A stretch of DNA of 64,000 nucleotides from Gammaproteobacteria bacterium (GTDB taxonomy: Bacteria; Pseudomonadota; Gammaproteobacteria; Enterobacterales; Alteromonadaceae), in contig JAHKAA010000013.1 of NCBI GenBank assembly GCA_018825965.1, positions 1 to 64,000 of the forward strand. Reading direction: 5' to 3'. This document shows, one piece after another, positions 16,974 to 24,818 of the stretch (the first letter of the stretch is position 1; every line of letters begins with the position of its first letter). The notes below the pieces were generated by a model that was not told where the DNA came from, ran no database searches, and saw only the letters and a list, made by a program, of their open reading frames with translations. A program made the position numbers and the translations under genes.

Positions 16974-19244
16974 ATGCAAAAGTCTGTCATCTGGCCACAA
17001 GAAATTTATCTGGATAATAATGCCACTACTCCTGTTTTGGCTTGTGCCGCTGATGCTGTGCAACATACGATGCAGCAGTGTTTTGGTAATCCGAGCAGCA
17101 GCCACAGCACTGGCATTAAAGCCAAAGTGGAGCTCGAAAGCACCAGACAACTGGCTCGTCAACTGATTGGCGCTGGTTGTGGTGACATAGTCTTTACCTC
17201 GGGGGCCACTGAAGGCATTCAGAGTTCTATTTTCTCCGCCTTGTTGCACGCCCGAATGTCCGGAAAAACAGGGCCCACGTTTAGCTTGCTGTATGGTGCC
17301 ACAGAACACAAAGCTGTGCCTCAAAGCCTTGAACACTGGAATCATATATTGCAGCTGGGCGCTACTATTAAAGCTATCCCTGTGGATCAGCATGGCCTGT
17401 TGGATTTTGATTTTATCCAACAAGAATTGCCCAATGCTCTACTGATTTGCACTATGGCAGCGAATAACGAAACTGGTGTAAAGCAGGATTTAACCGCGTT
17501 GCAGCAGCTTATCCGTAGTGTTGCCCCAGAAGTGTTATGGATGGTGGACTGCGTGCAGGCACTTGGAAAAATGCCATTGCAGCTGGAACAAATGACCATA
17601 GACTATGCGCCTTTTAGTGGTCATAAACTCTATGCGCCAAAAGGCATAGGGTTTTTGTATCTACGCAAAGGTACGCCTTATCAGCCATTATTAGCAGGCG
17701 GCGGGCAAGAGAGTGGTTTGCGTTCAGGTACCGAAAACTTACCCGGTATTGCAGCCTTGCAGGCGATATTTCAGCAGTTGAAATTAAAAGAAGGTTCGGT
17801 TTTTCAGCCTGAACAGCAGCTGTGGAGCTATCGTGATCAACTGCTGTCAGCTTTGCGTCAGGTCTTTCCTGATTTAGTTCTGAACAGCGACAGGCCTTAT
17901 ATAGTTCCTACCACCATCAATTTTTCTGTGCCGGGTTTTGCCAGCAAAGACATTATGGATTTGTTTGATGCCGCTGGTATTCGTGTCAGCTCAGGCTCGG
18001 CGTGCAGCTCTAAAATTCCAACCAGTTTTGTGCTGAATGCAATGGGTTTACCTTTGTGGCGTAGTCAGGGCGCTATTCGTTTATCTTTTGGCCCGGCTAT
18101 GACTGCAGAAGAATGTCAGCAAGCCTGCAGGGCTATTCTGGCATTAAAGGCAGTGGTTCATTCCTGTTGTCTGGTATTAAGTGATGCCAGCAGCACAGAG
18201 CTGCAGCCCTTAGCAGGCTTAGTGCAATTAAAACATGAAGATTTATGCAGTTATTTGCTGGTGTCGGCCGAAACTTCTGAAGTTATTATTATTGATGCTG
18301 TATTGCCTCTGGCCAGCCGGATCGCGCTTTTAGTGCAGGGCCATCAGTTAAAAGTGCGGGCTATTCTGGATACCCATCTGCATAAAGACCATCCGTCGGC
18401 CCGGCCTGAACTGATGACCTTATTAGCTGATCTGATGGGGGACGCAAATACCACTGCGCTCGGCTGGCCTTTGACAGAACCTTGCATACAGATGGGTGCT
18501 TATCAGCTGGAAATGGTGGCAACGCCTGGTCATAGCCCTGAAGCCGTGACTATTCTGGTGCGGCAATGTGAAGAACAAAAACAGCAGCAGAAATTTGCGT
18601 TGGTTGGAGATTTTATTCTGCCTGGTGGCACAGGCCGGCTGGATTTACCAGGTGGTGACAGTCAGGCGTTTCGCCAGAGTTTGCGTGCTTTGAACCAGCA
18701 GCTTGAACCTCAGACCTTATTATTATCCAGCCATGATTATGCCCAGCGTTTTTTCACACGCTGGGATCTGATGCTGCAGGAGCAGCCCGTGTTGCAACAG
18801 GTGCTGAATACTGAAGATACAGCAGAACTGTGGTTAAACGAGTTACAACGTCAAACTGACTGGCTACACCAGCAATCAGGACATTTTTGTGGCGTGGTGG
18901 AAGTCTGTGCATCTGATGCCACAGCTGTGATTGATAAAAATCAAATTGCTGCTTTGATACAAAACTATCCAGACTTACAGATCTGGGATGTACGTGAACC
19001 TCACGAACAGGCCGCTGGCGCTTTGTCTGTGTATTTGCCGGATTTAGTTTGTAAGGAAGTGCCTTTGTCGGCATTGGTACAGCAAGTGGCAGAGCAGCAC
19101 AGCGACCAGTACCAAATAAAACAACAACCAGTATTACTGGTTTGTCGTTCTGGAAACCGTAGTTTATTAGCCGCCAAAGTGCTGAACAGGGCAGGCTTTG
19201 AACTGGTGTTTAACCTCAAAGGGGGAGTGGCGCTTTTAGCTTGA
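16974..19244 (+). CDS. Fusion: cysteine desulfurase - persulfide-dioxygenase-like MBL - rhodanese
   Basis: This 756-residue protein joins three sulfur-handling domains. Residues 1-395 are an IscS/NifS-type PLP cysteine desulfurase with Lys218 (SGHK) and active-site Cys344 (SGSACSS). Residues about 405-640 are a metallo-beta-lactamase fold with HLHKDH at 468-473, His520, Asp546 and His587. The GTGRLD segment after Asp546 and the HDY at 587 resemble ETHE1-type persulfide dioxygenases. Residues about 655-756 form a rhodanese with Cys724 in CRSGNRS. Every catalytic residue I checked is present. A likely job is to release sulfur from cysteine as persulfide, then oxidise or transfer it. No iscU or suf gene is adjacent. 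I start at the ATG at 16974 because the upstream in-frame ATGs fall in the operator. Confidence 0.9.
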   Translation: MQKSVIWPQEIYLDNNATTPVLACAADAVQHTMQQCFGNPSSSHSTGIKAKVELESTRQLARQLIGAGCGDIVFTSGATEGIQSSIFSALLHARMSGKTGPTFSLLYGATEHKAVPQSLEHWNHILQLGATIKAIPVDQHGLLDFDFIQQELPNALLICTMAANNETGVKQDLTALQQLIRSVAPEVLWMVDCVQALGKMPLQLEQMTIDYAPFSGHKLYAPKGIGFLYLRKGTPYQPLLAGGGQESGLRSGTENLPGIAALQAIFQQLKLKEGSVFQPEQQLWSYRDQLLSALRQVFPDLVLNSDRPYIVPTTINFSVPGFASKDIMDLFDAAGIRVSSGSACSSKIPTSFVLNAMGLPLWRSQGAIRLSFGPAMTAEECQQACRAILALKAVVHSCCLVLSDASSTELQPLAGLVQLKHEDLCSYLLVSAETSEVIIIDAVLPLASRIALLVQGHQLKVRAILDTHLHKDHPSARPELMTLLADLMGDANTTALGWPLTEPCIQMGAYQLEMVATPGHSPEAVTILVRQCEEQKQQQKFALVGDFILPGGTGRLDLPGGDSQAFRQSLRALNQQLEPQTLLLSSHDYAQRFFTRWDLMLQEQPVLQQVLNTEDTAELWLNELQRQTDWLHQQSGHFCGVVEVCASDATAVIDKNQIAALIQNYPDLQIWDVREPHEQAAGALSVYLPDLVCKEVPLSALVQQVAEQHSDQYQIKQQPVLLVCRSGNRSLLAAKVLNRAGFELVFNLKGGVALLA

Positions 19245-19246
19245 AG

Positions 19247-19300
19247 CAATACTTCTCGTATTAGCTTCGACAGATAGACGGGCGACCATAAAGGTCGCCG
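19247..19300 (+). repeat. 54-bp direct repeat, left copy
   Basis: This sequence is identical to 30239-30292. Its right half is a hairpin, GGCGACC-ATAA-AGGTCGCC-like, that can act as a terminator. It begins three bases after the desulfurase fusion stop codon. Confidence 0.9.
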
Positions 19301-19636
19301 TTGTGTTTGATTGAAGAAGATATACAGGTTACGAAATGAAAATGATACTCCAAAGAGTAGAATCAGACTGGAAAGGAGCAGATGCTTCGGCGTGTCCGCT
19401 CAAATACCGTACACTACTGGAATAATCAACGCGTAAAAAGCCTCAGTTTTACTTGTAAATGGTACAAAGAATCAATGTGGATCTTTACATTTCTTTGCAT
19501 TTTGGGGCGTTAGTTCACATCGGAATGGGTAAGATCATGTTTGGATAACACGTTCGTTGATAAGCTTTGTTGTAAGCCCTCATGGCTCACAGCAAAACTC
19601 TCTTTGAAAACCTAAATTAACACAGGACGAATTTTG
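19301..19636. other. Non-coding interval at the left end of the repeat-bounded segment
   Basis: No convincing gene was found. The interval is AT-rich and contains the promoter and leader of the CpxP-like gene. A TTTACTTGTAAA palindrome lies at about 19448-19459, upstream of the CpxR-type box. Confidence 0.6.
19484..19535 (+). promoter_or_regulatory. CpxR-type box and -10 of the CpxP-like gene
   Basis: A direct repeat TTTACA-N4-TTTGCA (19484-19499) reads GCAAA-N5-GTAAA on the other strand, one base off the E. coli CpxR consensus GTAAA-N5-GTAAA. A TAAGAT -10 (19530-19535) follows after exactly 30 bases and there is no recognisable -35, as expected of an activator-dependent promoter. The efflux operon has the same arrangement. 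Confidence 0.7.
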
Positions 19637-20038
19637 ATGAAGTTTTTGTTTGTTGTGCTTACTGTAATAGTCTTTGCACTACCTCACCCATTGTTGGCAA
19701 ATAAAGAAAATACAAGCTCTCGAAGCCATCACCCGGAAATGAATATTGTAGAGATTAAAAAAAGATTGAGCATATCGGCTGAGCAGGAAACTAAATTTTC
19801 ACCGGTATTGGAGCAGCACGTGAAAGAGAGGAGTGAACTCTTCAAAAAATATGGACTTGATAAAGAAGGCGCGAGCATCTCTATTCGAAATCTAAAATCT
19901 TTTAGGAGTGAAATGCTTGCATTAAGTGACAACACTAACAAGAAGCTTGCTGACATTTTGACAGAATCACAATTGAAAGAATGGGGTCTCATTCAGGAAG
20001 AAAGTCGAGCAGAATTACGGAGAGGCTTTTCTTTGTAA
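19637..20038 (+). CDS. CpxP/Spy-like periplasmic stress protein
   Basis: The 133-residue protein has a signal peptide (MKFLFVVLTVIVFALPHPLLA) and a helical, highly charged mature part. Near the end is LTESQ, an LTxxQ motif characteristic of CpxP, Spy and CnrX/ZraP-type proteins; a degenerate LS...EQ copy lies earlier. CpxP damps the CpxA kinase and Spy is a periplasmic chaperone. Either role would fit beside the downstream CpxR/CpxA-like pair. The ATG at 19637 has AGGA upstream; a TTG just before it is less likely. Its promoter carries a CpxR-type box. Identification is at family level, since sequence identity to CpxP is low. Confidence 0.7.
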   Translation: MKFLFVVLTVIVFALPHPLLANKENTSSRSHHPEMNIVEIKKRLSISAEQETKFSPVLEQHVKERSELFKKYGLDKEGASISIRNLKSFRSEMLALSDNTNKKLADILTESQLKEWGLIQEESRAELRRGFSL

Positions 20039-20938
20039 TAATCGCTGATAAACACTTATGCAAGTGATTATCCTTTGTAAAGTCGCCTGGTTTGCAGGGT
20101 GAGAGCGTGAGTGTTTGTTTTTTGTTCATCTTGTTTGGCAATCGATCTGGCTAACATAAAAGACGAAGCTAAACATGCCAATTACGTTCATAAAACGCTC
20201 GAACAACGAGCGGGGGTTGTTCAAAAAACGTTCGTGATCTTGCCCTGGCCTGGTTTGGCGGCTTTATTATGTTTTTGTGTGTGTTCCATATGTCCATGCT
20301 GAAATGTTTTGTATGGCGTGAGGCTTTTAAGCGTGAACGTTCTTGTTGCTGTAATAGTTGTTATTGACAATGGCATGAATTAGTTGAAAGTATGCCATAT
20401 TAAAGTGTAGGGAATATCCTTCTGTGTGAAATGTATAGATGAGTGTAAGTACACTATGTTGCCCTCTAAGCTAAGAGCTGATATATAATTCTTTGATGAT
20501 TAAATTTCATTTTTTCGACTGGTTGATATTATAACTCTTACATACTTTCTCTCTCTCATTTCGATCTTCGTAAGATGATTCGCAACTATTTGTGCCATAT
20601 GGATAATGCTAACATCTTTAAAATAAAAAACAGTTTTATTGAGGTGGTTTTATTAGCAATATGACTAACGACCTGTTGATTGTCATCGGCTGGCACGTAT
20701 GGCAAGCTGTGAATATTTGTTTTGCTCCAGATTGTTTATCAATCAGTGTAGCTAACCTAAAAAAATTCTAAACATGCTTATAATGTTCAAGAAGGAAGTG
20801 CTCAAGCAAGTGACTGAAGTTGTCCCAAAATACTTCTTTGAGCTTATCTGAGGGCTATCGGTGGTATTTGCATCTTCCGCGTTGCGAAGTATAAATAATC
20901 CAAGCCTCAGAGTAACCTAATATGAAGAGAGGGAATCA
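20039..20938. other. 900-base AT-rich gap without a supported gene
   Basis: An imperfect hairpin (20047-20072; CACTT-ATGC-AAGTG core) follows the CpxP-like gene but lacks a T-run. Two diverged copies of a block of about 80 bases (from about 20131 and 20733) share TTGTTT, AATC, GCTAAC, CTAAACATGC and GTTCA in the same order and nearly the same spacing. The longest open frame (from 20111, 63 codons) has no ribosome-binding site and no recognisable product. Nothing else convincing was seen. Confidence 0.55.
20867..20895 (+). promoter_or_regulatory. Promoter of the CpxR/CpxA-like operon
   Basis: TTTGCA (20867-20872) and TATAAA (20890-20895) are 17 bases apart, a near-consensus sigma-70 arrangement, 43 bases before the regulator start. 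The TTTGCAT sequence is also one half of the box found at the two target promoters, so mild autoregulation is possible. Confidence 0.55.
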
Positions 20939-21649
20939 ATGTGTACCGATGGTTTGATAAAAGTGCTTATGGTAGACGATGATGAAGTCTTAACTGACTC
21001 AGTAAAAGCTTACTTTCTATCTGAAGGTGGTTTTGCATTTACATCGAAAAGTGATGGTGAATCTGGTGGCGAGTCAGCCATCTCTGAGGATTATGACGTC
21101 ATCATTCTGGACGTAACGATGCCGAAGATGAACGGATTTGAGACATTAAAGTACATTCGGAGGAAAAAAGATACTCCCGTGATCATGTTAACCGCACGTG
21201 GTGATGATCTTGATCGAATATTAGGGCTTGAAATAGGTGCTGATGACTATGTACCGAAACCCTGCAACTTGAGAGAGTTAGTTGCCAGAGTAAGAGCTAT
21301 TATGCGAAGGGTGTCAGTTAGAAGTGTAACCTCTGAGGTTGAAGGCTACTGTACTATGGTTGGAGATTTAAAACTTAAATCCGGTTCACTCAATGTAGAG
21401 AAGAATGGCGTACCAATACTGATGACAAGTACGGAGTTTATGGTGCTTGAAAAGCTCACCAGTATGGCTGGCGAAGTCGTCTCAAAAGATGACATTTCCA
21501 GACATGCTCTTGGCCGGCGTGTTTCAGCATTCGATCGCAGTGTTGATGCACATATTGTCAGCTTACGAAAAAAGCTGGGCCCAATGCCAGATGGGCAACA
21601 ACGCATTAAAACGGTTCGGGGTCGGGGTTATCTTTATGTCTGCTTATAA
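20939..21649 (+). CDS. CpxR-like OmpR-family response regulator
   Basis: The 236-residue protein has a receiver domain with acidic pocket DDD at 13-15, phospho-acceptor Asp58 (ILDVTMP), and the KP motif in DDYVPKP. A winged-helix effector domain follows. The resemblance to E. coli CpxR is specific: PVIMLTARG, LDRILGLEIGADDY, the GRRVSAFDRSVDAHI run and the terminal KTVRGRGYLY. It should bind GTAAA-type direct repeats at envelope-stress promoters, and two such boxes lie in this segment. The ATG follows a strong GAGAGGGA site. The kinase gene starts 16 bases after the stop, so they form an operon. Confidence 0.88.
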   Translation: MCTDGLIKVLMVDDDEVLTDSVKAYFLSEGGFAFTSKSDGESGGESAISEDYDVIILDVTMPKMNGFETLKYIRRKKDTPVIMLTARGDDLDRILGLEIGADDYVPKPCNLRELVARVRAIMRRVSVRSVTSEVEGYCTMVGDLKLKSGSLNVEKNGVPILMTSTEFMVLEKLTSMAGEVVSKDDISRHALGRRVSAFDRSVDAHIVSLRKKLGPMPDGQQRIKTVRGRGYLYVCL

Positions 21650-21664
21650 GGGAAGTAATCAGCG

Positions 21665-22999
21665 ATGTACCGTTTTTTTCGAAGAATTTTTCTGTCTGTT
21701 TGGGTCATCATTGTTACTACGGCCCTTCTGACCAGTGTGGTGGCGCAATGGCTACCAGAAGGCGCGACAAAAACGTCGCCACCTTTTTACAAACGAATGG
21801 CTGAGAATGTCGCTATTGGCATACGTAAACAGCTGCAGCAACACCAAACCATTGACGCTCAGAGTTTGCAGCGTGAATATATACTTGATGCCGAAAATGT
21901 TATTCAAATTTACGTTTTTTCCCCTGACGGAAAAGAACTGCTGGGCCGTAAATATAACCTTGATAGGGATTTATCTGCGCTACATGACGAAGATGGCATT
22001 GCCGTAATACGAAAAGGCTTAGACGGATATACTGTCATTGGCGTCAGGAACTATTTTCCCATCGCAAAGTTATTAATTACGCCTTGGGCACGCCTGACTC
22101 TTTTAATTACAGCCCTTGCGGTAAGCATTATAGTCTCTTTGGCATTGTCACACTTTATCGTGCAACCGATCCGGCTGATTCGGGAGGCCGGCCAAAAAGT
22201 AGCCAGTGGCGATTTAAGCATCAGCGTCGCTCATCATGTCGCCGGGCGTCGTGACGATATTGCCATGCTGGCAAAAGATTTTGACCTTATGACGGAAAAA
22301 ATCTACCAGTTGTTAGAGCGACAAAAGCGCCTGATGCGTGATGTCTCGCACGAATTACGCTCTCCACTGGCCAGATTGCAAGCACTATTCTCACTCTGCC
22401 GCCAAAAGCTCGATCAACAGAATGGCAAATTGGACATCGACTACATAGATCGAATGGAAGTCGAAAGTGAAAGATTAAATTTACTTATTGAACGGATTCT
22501 CGTTTTTACCCGTCTGGAATCCTTTAATGAAATTAACCGGCATACCACTGACTTAATAGATTTACTTAATGTCATTGCAGAAGACGCATCTATCGAGGGT
22601 TTCGCTCAAAATAAAGATGTTTTAGTTATAGGAGAGGAAAAGTGCATATTAAAGCTGGATAGCGCTTTGATACAAAGTGCCTTTGAAAACATCATTCGTA
22701 ATGCGCTGCGCTACACAGAAATAAATACAAACGTAATAGTGCGTGTATTCAATACACCGAAGGAAATAACTATTGAGATTTGTGATAGTGGCCCTGGCGT
22801 GCCGGAACAAGATTTAACTTCACTATTTGAACCGTTTTTCCGGGTTGAAGCGGCGCGCACTCACAGTATGGGCGGTGGTGGTATTGGGCTGGCCATAGCG
22901 CAACGCGCAGTGCAGTTACATGGCGGGACAATAACAGCAGAAAACAGAGATGAGGGTGGCTTAAAAGTTATTGTAACTTTACCAAATACTATCACTTAG
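21665..22999 (+). CDS. CpxA-like sensor histidine kinase
   Basis: The 444-residue inner-membrane kinase has a TM near residues 7-30, a periplasmic sensor of about 115 residues, a second TM near 145-168, a HAMP linker, the H-box DVSHELRSPL with His229, and an ATPase domain with N-box (NIIRNALRY), G1 (DSGPGVP) and G2 (GGGGIGLAIA). The catalytic half follows CpxA closely; the sensor region does not look like that of E. coli CpxA, so the stimulus may differ. It should phosphorylate the CpxR-like regulator encoded just upstream and could be inhibited by the CpxP-like protein. Assignment of signal is inference. Confidence 0.87.
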   Translation: MYRFFRRIFLSVWVIIVTTALLTSVVAQWLPEGATKTSPPFYKRMAENVAIGIRKQLQQHQTIDAQSLQREYILDAENVIQIYVFSPDGKELLGRKYNLDRDLSALHDEDGIAVIRKGLDGYTVIGVRNYFPIAKLLITPWARLTLLITALAVSIIVSLALSHFIVQPIRLIREAGQKVASGDLSISVAHHVAGRRDDIAMLAKDFDLMTEKIYQLLERQKRLMRDVSHELRSPLARLQALFSLCRQKLDQQNGKLDIDYIDRMEVESERLNLLIERILVFTRLESFNEINRHTTDLIDLLNVIAEDASIEGFAQNKDVLVIGEEKCILKLDSALIQSAFENIIRNALRYTEINTNVIVRVFNTPKEITIEICDSGPGVPEQDLTSLFEPFFRVEAARTHSMGGGGIGLAIAQRAVQLHGGTITAENRDEGGLKVIVTLPNTIT

Positions 23000-23068
23000 A
23001 TTCATGGGGTTGCTTGAAGAAGCTTGGGTTAATTCAAATTGCTTTTTTTACACCCCACCCTGCCATAT

Positions 23069-23120
23069 TTTACAAAACTTTGCATTTCCCGCCGTTTGTC
23101 AACGTTGGGCTGGTTAAAAT
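23069..23120 (+). promoter_or_regulatory. CpxR-type box and -10 of the efflux operon
   Basis: The direct repeat TTTACA-N4-TTTGCA (23069-23084) is followed after exactly 30 bases by a TAAAAT -10 (23115-23120). The same hexamers and spacing occur upstream of the CpxP-like gene, and the bases just downstream (TTTGCATTT, then a GCCGTT-like run) are partly shared too. Confidence 0.72.
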
Positions 23121-23209
23121 TGTGCTGTTTTTAAGTACGTCTTCTGATTATATCTATCATCAAGGTGCGAAATGACAACATTGATTAGCCAGCCTGTCCG
23201 GAGTTTAGT

Positions 23210-23733
23210 GTGAAAAGTGCTGCAATGATGCTGACCGCGCTCTGCGTCTGTATTTTGCTGGGCAGTTGCATCGGAATTGCCACAGAAGGCGCAAGGGCGA
23301 CGCATAGTGAAATTATTCGCGACCAATACTTAGCTGACGCTTTAGCGGGAGATGCAAAAGCACAATACGAAGTTGGCAAATCCTATTGTTGCTCGCCAGG
23401 TGGGCAGTCCGATGGTTACTACAATAGCCAAAAAGCGACCGGTTTTTTTTGCCTGGCGGCGGCTCAGGGTTATGGCCCTGCAGCCCTGATGTTGGAAAAA
23501 TTCATTCTGGTCTTCGGACTGAAGGTGTCCGCTTACTAAAACGAGCGAGAATTGCCCTGGCTGGTGAATTAGATACTGACTTAACGGTCGCGACATACTG
23601 GTTAACACAAGCAAAGTTGGCAGGTATTAATGATGCCGTCGAGCTACTGGATGATTTACCTGAGCTGGATATCTCCCACCTCAACACAACGCAAGATGTC
23701 CCTTGTACCATGAAACAGGTTTATGGTGAGTAA
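23210..23733 (+). pseudogene. Frameshifted Sel1-like lipoprotein gene
   Basis: Two overlapping frames encode one protein. The first (GTG at 23210, GGAG upstream) gives a lipoprotein signal with LGSC lipobox and the start of a Sel1-type helical repeat (GDAKAQYEVG, then AAAQGYGPAALML). The second frame continues with ALAGELDTDLTVATYW and ends at 23733, two bases before the adaptor gene. The frames meet at the A-run 23496-23500; one additional A would restore a single product of about 174 residues. It may be a real phase change, a recent inactivation or a sequencing error. It is the first gene after the CpxR-type promoter, so translation loss could affect downstream coupling. Function is unknown. 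Confidence 0.65.
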
Positions 23734-23735
23734 AA

Positions 23736-24818
23736 ATGTACGCAGTAAGCAAAGCCAATAAAGCCATATCGGCAGTTATTTTCTTCAGCCTGATATTGTG
23801 CAGCTATGGCTGTCAGAAAGCACCGGAAACGGAGGCATCGCCAGCAGTAAGGCTGGTGTTAACCCAGCGCGTTGAATCCAGCTCAACGGAGAACTGGCGT
23901 GAATTTCCAGGCACAGTACAAGCCGGGCAGCAGGCCGATCTCAGCTTTCGCCTTGCCGGTAAGCTGGCAAGTATTTTGCTGGACGAAGGCGATCAAATCG
24001 AACAAGGTCAAGTGCTCGCCACACTGGAAGATGCGGATTATCAAATTCAACTGCACAGCGCTAAAGCCGAATATACGCGGGCCAGCGCAGAATTTGCAAG
24101 GGCTGGGGCGCTGCTGGCTAAACAGCTGATTTCCCAAACCGATTACGACAAAATGCAAGCGCAGTACGTTGCGGCCCAGGCCTCACTTGAAGGGGCGCGA
24201 CAGAACCTGCAGTACACCATTATTAAAGCCCCCTTTAGCGGTATTGTTGCTCGTCGGTATGTTGATAATTTTGAAGATGTCTCTGCACAACAGTCAATCG
24301 TGACTATCCAGGATCTATCTACACTTAGGATAAAAGTAGACATTCCTGAAACAGTGATGATTCGCCTGAAACAACACAGTCAGCTGAAGGTCTATGCTGC
24401 ATTCGATGCATTGCCTGAGCAACGTTTTCCACTGACTTTACATGCCGTTTCCACTGAAGCCGATCCCGTTTCTCAGACCTACTCAGTAACTTTCAGCATG
24501 TCTGCCAGCGGCGGTGCCAATATACTGCCGGGTATGTCACTAACCGTACGTGGCACGCAGCTGTTAGAGGAAAACAGCATAGTGATACCGACTCATGTCG
24601 TGGCTGAAAATGCGAATGGACGCTTTGTCTATGTTGTGCAACATAACGGCGACGGCACCGGCATAGTCAACATGCGCCAGGTATCTACCGGACCAGTTAA
24701 TGAACAAGGCATAACCATTCTCAGTGGGCTCAGTGCAGGAGAAACCATAGTGACTGCCGGCATGAGCAAAATGTCGGACGGTTTGCAGGTAAGGCTAACT
24801 CAGGGAGTGCAGCCGTGA
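23736..24818 (+). CDS. RND efflux periplasmic adaptor (membrane fusion lipoprotein)
   Basis: The 360-residue protein starts with a signal and a probable lipidation Cys (SYGC, near residue 26). It has the adaptor layout: a split biotinyl-lipoyl domain (RLAGKLASILLDEGDQIEQG at about 70-90 and IIKAPFSGIVARR at about 165-180) around a helical hairpin, then beta-barrel and membrane-proximal domains. It would bridge the inner-membrane pump to an outer-membrane channel; no TolC-like gene is in the operon, so a channel must come from elsewhere. Its stop overlaps the GTG start of the pump gene. Confidence 0.92.
   Translation: MYAVSKANKAISAVIFFSLILCSYGCQKAPETEASPAVRLVLTQRVESSSTENWREFPGTVQAGQQADLSFRLAGKLASILLDEGDQIEQGQVLATLEDADYQIQLHSAKAEYTRASAEFARAGALLAKQLISQTDYDKMQAQYVAAQASLEGARQNLQYTIIKAPFSGIVARRYVDNFEDVSAQQSIVTIQDLSTLRIKVDIPETVMIRLKQHSQLKVYAAFDALPEQRFPLTLHAVSTEADPVSQTYSVTFSMSASGGANILPGMSLTVRGTQLLEENSIVIPTHVVAENANGRFVYVVQHNGDGTGIVNMRQVSTGPVNEQGITILSGLSAGETIVTAGMSKMSDGLQVRLTQGVQP

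Noticed and set aside
20111..20302. A 63-codon ORF with Cys-rich ends in the gap after the CpxP-like gene
   Set aside because: There is no ribosome-binding site, the composition is unlike the neighbours, and it spans one of the diverged repeat blocks.
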